This document shows positions 7,428 through 13,475 of a stretch of DNA of 15,695 bases, in pieces (within the stretch, counting starts at the first letter, position 1; every line of letters begins with the position of its first letter). Under the pieces are notes generated by a model. That model made no database searches. It was not told the DNA's origin and saw nothing but the letters and a program-made list of their open reading frames with translations. The stretch covers positions 1 to 15,695 of the forward strand of contig DAOVCF010000021.1 in NCBI GenBank assembly GCA_030670165.1, read 5' to 3'. The position numbers and the translations under genes were made by a program. The DNA is from Candidatus Stahliibacteriota bacterium (GTDB lineage: Bacteria; Hydrothermota; Tepidihabitantia; B3-TA06).

Positions 7428-8121
7428 CCTTAAGCTCCCTTTTATATCGCTCGATCACCGCAACCGGATCGTCCGCGTGGACTATCGGGCGGCCTACCAC
7501 AATGAAGTCCGCACCTGCCGCAGCAGCACCAGCCGGGGTATTGACACGCATCTGATCACCGGCATCCTCATCCGGCAGCCTTATCCCGGGGGTAACGACA
7601 ACGAAATCATCACCGCAGACCTTTTTGATCTTTTTGATCTCCTGAGTCGAGGCAACCACCCCGGAAAGCCCTGCACTCTTGGCAAGCTGGGCCAGAAGAA
7701 GAACGTGTTCGTCCAGATTGTTGGATGGTGAACCGAAGAGATCCCTGAATGCCGCCTCGTCAATCGAGGTAAGAATGGTGACACCGAGGATGAGCGGCAC
7801 ACCCTTGTGAAAACTCCAGGTCTCCTTCACCGCAGCCTCCATCATCTCAAAACCGCCCATGGCGTGCACGTTGAACATGTCAACCCCGAGCTCGATGCAG
7901 CAGGCGGCTGCACGCGCTACGGTGGATGGGATATCGTGAAACTTAAGATCCAAAAATACCTTCTTTCCCTCGTCCTTTATGAGCTTTAGGGCATCAGGAC
8001 CTGTTTTGGTGTAAAGACCGGCATCAATCTTGTACCAATTAAGGTGCCCTGAGGTCTTCTTAACGAACGCGGCAAGCTCCGCCAGGGACGGCAGGTTAGC
8101 CGCAACAATCAACTCGGTCAT
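7414..8121 (-). CDS. pyrF: Orotidine 5'-phosphate decarboxylase
   Basis: 235 residues. It decarboxylates OMP to UMP, the last step of de novo UMP synthesis. The catalytic Asp-Lys-Asp cluster is present in DLKFHDIPSTV (58-68), the phosphate-side motifs VTPGIR and VGRPI are near the C-terminus, and Lys31 sits in the expected NWYKID segment. The first strand reads LIVAAN (4-9), where most family members have ALD; this replaces a substrate-contacting Asp with Asn (see findings). The start has a strong GGAGGAG just upstream and overlaps the pyrD stop as ATGA. By size and motifs it belongs to the short bacterial PyrF group. Confidence 0.93.
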   Translation of the reverse strand: MTELIVAANLPSLAELAAFVKKTSGHLNWYKIDAGLYTKTGPDALKLIKDEGKKVFLDLKFHDIPSTVARAAACCIELGVDMFNVHAMGGFEMMEAAVKETWSFHKGVPLILGVTILTSIDEAAFRDLFGSPSNNLDEHVLLLAQLAKSAGLSGVVASTQEIKKIKKVCGDDFVVVTPGIRLPDEDAGDQMRVNTPAGAAAAGADFIVVGRPIVHADDPVAVIERYKRELKGESG

Positions 8122-9017
8122 CTCTCCTCCAATCGGCCGATAATCCCTGCAGGGGAAATTCCCTCCTGCTCGAAGTAGCGCTTCAACTCCTCAAGGATAC
8201 GCAGGCCAGCTTCGGGGTCAACCAGATTGATACTGCCTAACTGAACCAGACTTGCCCCTGCCAGAAGGTACTCGATCACATCGGTGCCTGAGGTAACTCC
8301 TCCAGATGCGATCACAGGTATATTTATCTGTCGAGACACCTCTTTAACGATGTAGAGAACGTATGGTTTTATAGCAGGGCCGGAAAGCCCGCCCGAGCCG
8401 GCACCAAGAAAAGGCTTCCTTCCTTTGATGTCGATAACGAGTGCGTTAAGAGTGTTGATTAGAACCAAAGCGTCTGCTCCGGCATCAGCTGCCGCTTTTG
8501 AGGTCTCGCGCACGTCGCAGAAGTTGGAGGTGAGCTTGGCCCATAGGGGCTTGGTGGTAAGGGAGCGCGCAAGAGAAGTAACCTTTCCTACTCGATCTGC
8601 CGATTGTCCCAATGCCGCTCCACCCTCCTTGACGTTGGGGCAGGAAAGGTTAAGCTCGAAACCTGCGATCTTCTCCTCATCACTTAAGGATTCAATCAGG
8701 ATACGAAAATCATCGAGGTCCACCCCGGCCAGATTAACGTAAAGGGGTGTTGAGATGTCAATCAATGGGAGGGTTTCTTCCTTGAAACGCTTCAGCCCGA
8801 CGTTCTCAAGCCCCACCGAGTTGATGACCGTTTCTCTGCTATCCCAGATACGTGGCTGCGGATTGCCAACACACTCCTGGACGGTGATCCCCTTAGTAAC
8901 GAATGCACCCATACGATCTATAACATGGGTGTGGGTGAGGCCGTATCCAAACGTACCTGATGCAAGAACCAGGGGATTACGGAAACGTGCCTTACCGAGG
9001 AAGACTTCAAGGCTCAC
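8118..9017 (-). CDS. pyrD: Dihydroorotate dehydrogenase, class 1B catalytic subunit
   Basis: 299 residues, FMN-binding TIM barrel, oxidising dihydroorotate to orotate in the cytoplasm. Visible: LASGTFGYG (18-26), NSVGLENVG (66-74), ELNLSCPNV (121-129) with the catalytic Cys126, and the FMN phosphate loops PVIASGGV (234-241) and LVQLGS (257-262). A neighbouring pyrK identifies it as the 1B type, a PyrD2-PyrK2 enzyme that passes electrons to NAD. The start codon is GTG at 9017, overlapping the pyrK stop as GTGA, with GAGGAG eight bases upstream. The tight overlap matches the equal subunit ratio expected for the complex. Confidence 0.94.
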   Translation of the reverse strand: MSLEVFLGKARFRNPLVLASGTFGYGLTHTHVIDRMGAFVTKGITVQECVGNPQPRIWDSRETVINSVGLENVGLKRFKEETLPLIDISTPLYVNLAGVDLDDFRILIESLSDEEKIAGFELNLSCPNVKEGGAALGQSADRVGKVTSLARSLTTKPLWAKLTSNFCDVRETSKAAADAGADALVLINTLNALVIDIKGRKPFLGAGSGGLSGPAIKPYVLYIVKEVSRQINIPVIASGGVTSGTDVIEYLLAGASLVQLGSINLVDPEAGLRILEELKRYFEQEGISPAGIIGRLEER

Positions 9018-9760
9018 AGCTCGATCTCCTCAAGGTTAAACACAGGTCCTTCGGTACAGACCCTATGGTAGCGACCGTCTCGGCCAAGAACCCCACACCC
9101 CATACATAAACCTGTTCCGCAGCCCATGCGGGATTCAAGGAACGCGTATAAAGGCTTTCCGAGATCGAGGCGTTTAAGCGCTGCAAACATCGACTCCGGT
9201 CCGCAGGCGTAGAATATCTGGATGTCGTTAATTGCTGGAAGCGCAGGCAGTATATCGGTCAGAAGGCCCTTCTGCCCGCACGAGCCGTCGTCTGTGGCAA
9301 GTATCACCTTACGGCAGAGGGAGCCGAACTCTTCGGTAAGGATAAGCTCTTCCTTGGTTCCTGCTGCAAGCAAGGCATCAACCTCTACTCTTTGCTCGTT
9401 AAGCTTTCGAGCCAAATAAAGAAGCGGCGCTGCTCCAATCCCACCGGCCAGAAGCATGACCGGTCCTTCAGAAGGCATAGCTACCCCTTGCCCTAATGGT
9501 CCTGCAAGATTAAGTTTTGAGCCTTCAGTGAGTTGAGAGAGCCAGGCCGTACCTTTTCCGACGACTCGCAGAACGAATCGTAACCGCATAGCGTCCCGAT
9601 CAGCCACGGAAAACGCCCTTCTTAAAAACCTCGCACCTGTAAGAAACTCGAAGAACTGGCCCGGCTCGACATCCCCAAGGTCTTCAAACTCAACCTGAAG
9701 CGAGTAAAGCCCTGGGCCAAGCCTGCGGTTCTCAAGTAGAGTCGCCTGATGCCTCTTCAT
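9014..9760 (-). CDS. pyrK: Dihydroorotate dehydrogenase electron-transfer subunit
   Basis: 248 residues from the ATG at 9760. It carries FAD and a 2Fe-2S cluster and moves electrons from PyrD to NAD. Seen: the FAD motif RRAFSVAD (47-54), GKGTAWLSQL (69-78), the NAD-binding segment LLAGGIGAAPL (103-113) and four cluster Cys residues near the end (214, 219, 222, 235). I chose 9760 because MKRHQATLLENRRLGPGLYS is where PyrK proteins normally begin. That ATG has no clear Shine-Dalgarno sequence, so the in-frame ATG at 9784 (AGAGG three bases before it, eight extra residues) is a real alternative; the longer start at 9835 is unlikely. Either way the start lies inside the end of the TPR lipoprotein gene. 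Confidence 0.92.
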   Translation of the reverse strand: MKRHQATLLENRRLGPGLYSLQVEFEDLGDVEPGQFFEFLTGARFLRRAFSVADRDAMRLRFVLRVVGKGTAWLSQLTEGSKLNLAGPLGQGVAMPSEGPVMLLAGGIGAAPLLYLARKLNEQRVEVDALLAAGTKEELILTEEFGSLCRKVILATDDGSCGQKGLLTDILPALPAINDIQIFYACGPESMFAALKRLDLGKPLYAFLESRMGCGTGLCMGCGVLGRDGRYHRVCTEGPVFNLEEIEL

Positions 9761-11084
9761 AACCAAGAAGCTCGCGGGCGTCATTTGCCTCTTTACTTTC
9801 CGGATAAAGCTCAAGCAGGCGCTCGAACACCTCATGCCAGAGCGTATCGTTCAGGCGATATCTGCGCAACCAGACAATCCCGTAAAGCGCTTTGGGAGCG
9901 TACTCGCTTTCAGGATAGCCCTCCACAACCTTGGCATACTCTTCCACAGCGCGCCCCAGATCGCCAAAGTTCAGAAAATACGTCTCTGCAAGTTTGAATT
10001 GTTCCTTTGCAGGATCAACGTTCGTGGTATCCGTGGAATCCGGTTCCAGCAGGCGAGCTTCCAGAAGTGACTTCTTGAACTCCGCGAGTGAGGCATAATC
10101 AGAGCGCCTCTCACGGGTTGTTATTGTATCGTAGTAAACGAGGGCAAGATCGTATCTTTGCTGAATTTCATAGAGATTTGCCAGTATAAAGAACGCCTCG
10201 GCCCTGGAGTTGCCGGAAGGAATCTGGGCAAGAAGTTTTTCTGCCTGACTGCTGTCTCCTTCAGCTAATTCGATCTTGGCCGTCAAAAGATCGCTTCTCT
10301 CGTCGATATCCCTGTACTGGCCCTTGACTTTCCGCAAGGTTCGACGTGCCGCAACGTAATCTTCCTCGAGATAGTGAAGCTCAGCCAAGGTTAGAAAGCG
10401 TCCGAAGTTCTCCTTTGACGTCCCGGCACGCTTAAGATAGCGTTCATAGGTCTTGATAGCCGAAAGAGTATCCCCGCCTGCAAGTTCTATCTCGGCAAGG
10501 TGAAGTCGCGCATCACTGACAAGATCACCTTGCGGGTAACTATCGAGGAACCCCTTAAATGCGCTACGCGCTCCATCCAAATCCTCTTCCTCCTTAAAGG
10601 CCAAAGCCCACCTGAAACGAGCGCCGCGCCCGAAACGTTTTGAATCAAACATTCTCTGAAGAGCCAGGCGCCCCTCGGAGTACTGTTTAAGCCCTATAAG
10701 CGTCAAAGCGTAATGGTAACGGGCTTCCTCAGTAAAGGGACTATCGGAGAAATGTTCAAGGAACCCCTCAAACTGGCTGCGAGCCTTCTCGTAATTCTCC
10801 ATCCAGTAATAGTTCATCGCAATGAGAAAAAAGGCATCGTCTACCCAGCGGGAATCCGGATAATCACGCGCTACAATCACCGTCTTCTCAAGCGATTTCT
10901 TGAACTGGGCTTTACCAGTGCCTTTTTTTGACTCCTCATCTTTCAACCCTTCCTTGTAATAACGCTGGGCGTTGTAAAACGTGTTAAAGTAAGCGCATCC
11001 TGAAAGCAGGGCCAGAATGCCTCCTGCCCAGAGAGAGGTCTTAAGGGCGTTCACCACCCTGCGTAATCCTGAGCTCGACATCAT
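9732..11084 (-). CDS. TPR-repeat lipoprotein
   Basis: 450 residues from ATG 11084; a TTG at 11096 is the only longer option, because an in-frame stop lies just upstream of it. The N-terminus is a type II signal peptide with lipobox LSGC and Cys30. The mature protein begins AYFNTFYNAQRYYKEG, a sequence I associate with envelope TPR lipoproteins of FCB/WOR-3-like bacteria (recollection, not a search). TPR pairs follow throughout: about 70-105 (YYWMENYEKARSQFEGFLEH), 105-180, 190-260, 285-330 (EIQQRYDLALVYYD) and 370-410 (FGDLGRAVEEYAKVVEGYPE). No Shine-Dalgarno sequence is clear at either start. It lies between pheS and pyrK, overlapping pyrK, so an envelope protein is co-expressed with pyrimidine synthesis; its function is unknown. 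Confidence 0.85.
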   Translation of the reverse strand: MMSSSGLRRVVNALKTSLWAGGILALLSGCAYFNTFYNAQRYYKEGLKDEESKKGTGKAQFKKSLEKTVIVARDYPDSRWVDDAFFLIAMNYYWMENYEKARSQFEGFLEHFSDSPFTEEARYHYALTLIGLKQYSEGRLALQRMFDSKRFGRGARFRWALAFKEEEDLDGARSAFKGFLDSYPQGDLVSDARLHLAEIELAGGDTLSAIKTYERYLKRAGTSKENFGRFLTLAELHYLEEDYVAARRTLRKVKGQYRDIDERSDLLTAKIELAEGDSSQAEKLLAQIPSGNSRAEAFFILANLYEIQQRYDLALVYYDTITTRERRSDYASLAEFKKSLLEARLLEPDSTDTTNVDPAKEQFKLAETYFLNFGDLGRAVEEYAKVVEGYPESEYAPKALYGIVWLRRYRLNDTLWHEVFERLLELYPESKEANDARELLGYEEASGDST

Positions 11085-11175
11085 AGAGATGAGCAACGAT
11101 TACGTACAGATTTAAGGTTCACCCCTGAGGAGGCATGAGGATTCCTACACCCTACTAATATGCAAAAAGGTCCGC
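11085..11175 (-). other. Spacer between pheS and the TPR lipoprotein gene
   Basis: About 90 bases, the largest gap in the - strand run. I looked for a TTGACA/TAAACT-type promoter and for a hairpin with a T-run and found neither. A weak TTGCAT lies near 11160 without a convincing -10 partner. The lower pyrimidine genes may therefore depend on read-through from thrS, or on a promoter I cannot recognise. Confidence 0.4.
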
Positions 11176-12195
11176 TCATGTCTCACGGAACTGTCTGAGG
11201 AAACGAAGATCGTTGGAGTAGAAGTGGCGGATATCATCGATACGGTAATGTATCATCGCGATCCGTTCTACCCCCATACCGAAGGCAAAACCGGTAACCT
11301 TATCTGGATCGTAGCCTACATTGCGTAAGACCTGGGGATGAACCATGCCGCAGCCAAGGATCTCAACCCAGCCGGTATGAGCACAGACCTTACATCCTGC
11401 ACCGCCACAGATGACGCAGGAGATGGAAAGCTCGGCCGAAGGTTCGGTAAAGGGGAAGTAGGAGGGCGAGAACCGAACCCCGATATCCGAACCGAACATC
11501 TCCTGCGAGAAGACCTCAAGGGTACCCTTGAGGTCTGCAAAACTCACACCCTCATCCACATAGAGCCCCTCTATCTGGTAGAAAACAGGTGAGTGCGAGG
11601 AATCGAACGCATCGCGCCTGTAAACCCGACCCGGTGCGATTACCCTGACCGGAGGATGCATATTCTCCATCACGCGAATCTGCACAGGGGATGTGTGAGA
11701 ACGCAGAAGCAGGCCGCCGGGGAGATAGAAGTTTCCGAACATCTCGCCGCGAGCCGGATGACCCTTGGGGATATTGAGGGCCTCGAAGTTATACCAGTCG
11801 GTTTCTATCTCGGGACCGAGTATCTCCTCAAAACCCATACCTGCGAAGATCTCTACGATCCGATCGGTCACAAGGGTAATGGGATGCCTATACCCAACGA
11901 AACGCTTGCGTCCCGGCAGGGTGAGATCTATTGCCTCGCTCGCCGATTTAGTCTCCAGTCCGGCTTGGCGCTTCACCAGCGCATCAGTTAACTCATCCTT
12001 CAATGCGTTAGCCGCCTGACCAACGCTGCGGCGTTCCTCCTCGGATAAGCTTTTAAGCGAACGCAGCACCAAGGTAAGTTCCCCTGCTTTACGTCCCATA
12101 TAGCGAACCCTCAACCTCTCCAGTTCAGCAGGGGTTTTTGCCGCGGCTATCTCGGCAAGGGCCTGCTTTTTAAGAAGAGCTAGCCTTTCCTGCAT
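11176..12195 (-). CDS. pheS: Phenylalanyl-tRNA synthetase alpha subunit
   Basis: 339 residues, class II catalytic subunit of the alpha2-beta2 enzyme that charges tRNA-Phe. An N-terminal coiled-coil tRNA arm (1-85) precedes motif 1 (HPITLVTDRIVEIF, 104-117), motif 2 (VIAPGRVYRRDAFDSSHSPV, 185-204) with the phenylalanine-site EG pair, and motif 3 (GFAFGMGVERIAM, 302-314). Four Cys (260, 263, 268, 271) form a small metal-knuckle-like insert before GWVEILGCGMVHP, as in some other bacterial PheS proteins. The segment after HPAR (146-157) departs from the usual HPARDxQDTFY. GGAAGG lies five bases before the ATG, which overlaps the rplT end by 26 bases. pheT, normally next, is absent here. Confidence 0.94.
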   Translation of the reverse strand: MQERLALLKKQALAEIAAAKTPAELERLRVRYMGRKAGELTLVLRSLKSLSEEERRSVGQAANALKDELTDALVKRQAGLETKSASEAIDLTLPGRKRFVGYRHPITLVTDRIVEIFAGMGFEEILGPEIETDWYNFEALNIPKGHPARGEMFGNFYLPGGLLLRSHTSPVQIRVMENMHPPVRVIAPGRVYRRDAFDSSHSPVFYQIEGLYVDEGVSFADLKGTLEVFSQEMFGSDIGVRFSPSYFPFTEPSAELSISCVICGGAGCKVCAHTGWVEILGCGMVHPQVLRNVGYDPDKVTGFAFGMGVERIAMIHYRIDDIRHFYSNDLRFLRQFRET

Positions 12196-12547
12196 TAAGA
12201 CCTTCCTTCACCTTCCCGACGAGAGCACCGAAATCCTCCGGGTTCTCAACTGCAAGTTGAGCAAGGACCTTGCGTGAGAGCTCGATCCTATCTTGCCTCA
12301 GGCCGTAGATGAAACGGCTGTAGTTAAGGCCCAATGGCCTTAAGGCTGCGTTGATACGGATATTCCAAAGCGCACGCATCTGGCGCTTCTTGCGTCTGCG
12401 ATCACGATAGCTCGTATCCCAGGCCTTCTGAACCGCGTTGCGTATGCTGCGGGTCAGGCGGTGCTTACCACCCCAATAGCCTCGTGAATAGCTACGCCAC
12501 TTCTTAATGCGAGCATGGCCCGCAGGTCCGCCTTTCACTCGTGGCAT
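12170..12547 (-). CDS. rplT: Ribosomal protein L20
   Basis: 125 residues, an early-assembling 23S rRNA-binding protein of the 50S subunit. Recognised by MPRVKGG (1-7), the basic helical N-terminus with KKWRSYSRGYWGGKHR (15-30), RRRKKRQMRALWNIRINAA (50-68) and GLNYSRFIYGLRQ (73-85). It is slightly longer than the usual 117-120 residues because of a Ser/Lys-containing tail. AAGGAG lies seven bases before the ATG. It sits 26 bases after rpmI and overlaps pheS, the standard infC-rpmI-rplT order. In some bacteria L20 represses this operon by binding its mRNA; I see no clear binding structure in the short spacers here. Confidence 0.96.
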   Translation of the reverse strand: MPRVKGGPAGHARIKKWRSYSRGYWGGKHRLTRSIRNAVQKAWDTSYRDRRRKKRQMRALWNIRINAALRPLGLNYSRFIYGLRQDRIELSRKVLAQLAVENPEDFGALVGKVKEGLNAGKASSS

Positions 12548-12573
12548 TCCTTCTCCTTCTTCCTAAATCTTTT

Positions 12574-12783
12574 TCACTTACTCCGCCCTACATTGGGCAG
12601 AAGCCTTTTCATACGTCTCTCGTTCCTACCCTCGATGATAGTGGATTGGCGCAGCTTTCGTTTGCGAGATTTGCTCTTTGACTCCAGCAAGTGGCTGTGC
12701 CCTGACTTGTAACGTTTCAACTTACCCCTGCCGGTCACCTTCACACGCTTAGCCAATGAGCGTTTTGTCTTCATCTTCGGCAT
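12574..12783 (-). CDS. rpmI: Ribosomal protein L35
   Basis: 69 residues, a small very basic 50S protein. It is recognised by MPKMKTKRSLAKRVKVTGRG (1-20) and GHSHLLESKSKSRKRKLRQ (28-46). The length is at the upper side of normal (about 64-67). AAGGAG precedes the ATG by seven bases. It lies between infC (30-base gap) and rplT (26-base gap), as in most bacteria. Confidence 0.95.
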   Translation of the reverse strand: MPKMKTKRSLAKRVKVTGRGKLKRYKSGHSHLLESKSKSRKRKLRQSTIIEGRNERRMKRLLPNVGRSK

Positions 12784-12813
12784 CCTATCTCTCCTTAATA
12801 ATCTCGGCTTTCT

Positions 12814-13464
12814 TCAGCTTTTCCCTTCTTCACTCACGGCGATGAGTTTCTTTTCAGGACTGCTCTTCTCGCTCTCAGCAGGCTTCTTTTCCTTGACGCC
12901 TCGTTTACCCACGCCCTTAAGCGGAACGAACATGGCTTGCCAGGAAAACCTGGTGGTTCCCTCAAGGAACGGTTTCCCTTCAAGCATAGCGATGTCTGAG
13001 AGACTTTCCTGGATGCGTTCTATCATCTCCAGGCCGCGGTCCTTGTGAACCACCTCTCGTCCTCGCAGTCTGACTGTTACCTTAACGCGATCCTTGGCCT
13101 CGAGGAACTCACTCATCTTGCGTATTTTGGTATCGAAGTCATGCCCGCTTATCTTTAACGTGAGCCGCATCTGCCGTACTGACACGGTATGTTGATGCTT
13201 TTTAGCCGCCTGTTGCTTAGCCTTCTCCTCGTAGAGGAACTTTCCATAATCAAGTATCCGGCAAACAGGGGGGTCGGCGTCGGAAGCAATCTCTACCAGA
13301 TCATACCCCTGAGCAGAAGCCATCCGCATCGCTTCCTTAATGGGAAGGATACCAATCATCTTCTTATCTATGCCGATTACTCGTACGTAGCTGGCTCTAA
13401 TTTCGTAATTTATGCGGTGACGACGTCTTGGTTTGGGCGGCGGCCCGGTAAAGCGTCTTCTAAT
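12814..13464 (-). CDS. infC: Translation initiation factor IF-3, ATT start
   Basis: 216 residues when read from an ATT codon at 13464. IF-3 binds the 30S subunit, prevents premature 50S joining and checks the start codon and initiator tRNA. The frame between the upstream TAG (13465-13467) and the first ATG (13359) is open but contains no ATG, GTG or TTG. It nevertheless encodes the conserved IF-3 N-terminus (RRHRINYEIRASYVRVIG, then GILPIKEAM and YDLVEIASDADPPVCRILDY). Starting at 13359 would delete that region. The SD match GGAGGTGAT (13467-13475) ends three bases before ATT. The C-terminal domain runs from VSVRQMRLTLKISGHDFDTK to about FVPLKG, followed by a roughly 33-residue Lys/Glu/Ser-rich tail. 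IF-3 autoregulation through an AUU start is known in E. coli and probable here. Confidence 0.9.
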   Translation of the reverse strand: MRRRFTGPPPKPRRRHRINYEIRASYVRVIGIDKKMIGILPIKEAMRMASAQGYDLVEIASDADPPVCRILDYGKFLYEEKAKQQAAKKHQHTVSVRQMRLTLKISGHDFDTKIRKMSEFLEAKDRVKVTVRLRGREVVHKDRGLEMIERIQESLSDIAMLEGKPFLEGTTRFSWQAMFVPLKGVGKRGVKEKKPAESEKSSPEKKLIAVSEEGKS

Positions 13465-13466
13465 CT

Positions 13467-13475
13467 ATCACCTCC
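13467..13475 (-). promoter_or_regulatory. Extended ribosome binding site of infC
   Basis: GGAGGTGAT on the - strand, a nine-base match to the complement of the common 16S rRNA 3' end. GGAGG is six bases from the ATT start. It overlaps the final codons and TGA stop of thrS, so infC initiation is likely coupled to ribosomes finishing thrS. A strong site fits the need to compensate for a weak AUU start. Confidence 0.85.

Noticed and set aside
7621..7640. Tandem CTTTTTGAT repeat
   Set aside because: Two copies only, and it encodes a Lys-Lys-Ile repeat in a surface helix of PyrF; ordinary coding repetition.
11121..11145. Imperfect CCTGAGG/CATGAGG symmetry in the gap after pheS as a terminator or operator
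   Set aside because: The arms do not pair cleanly and no T-run follows on the - strand.
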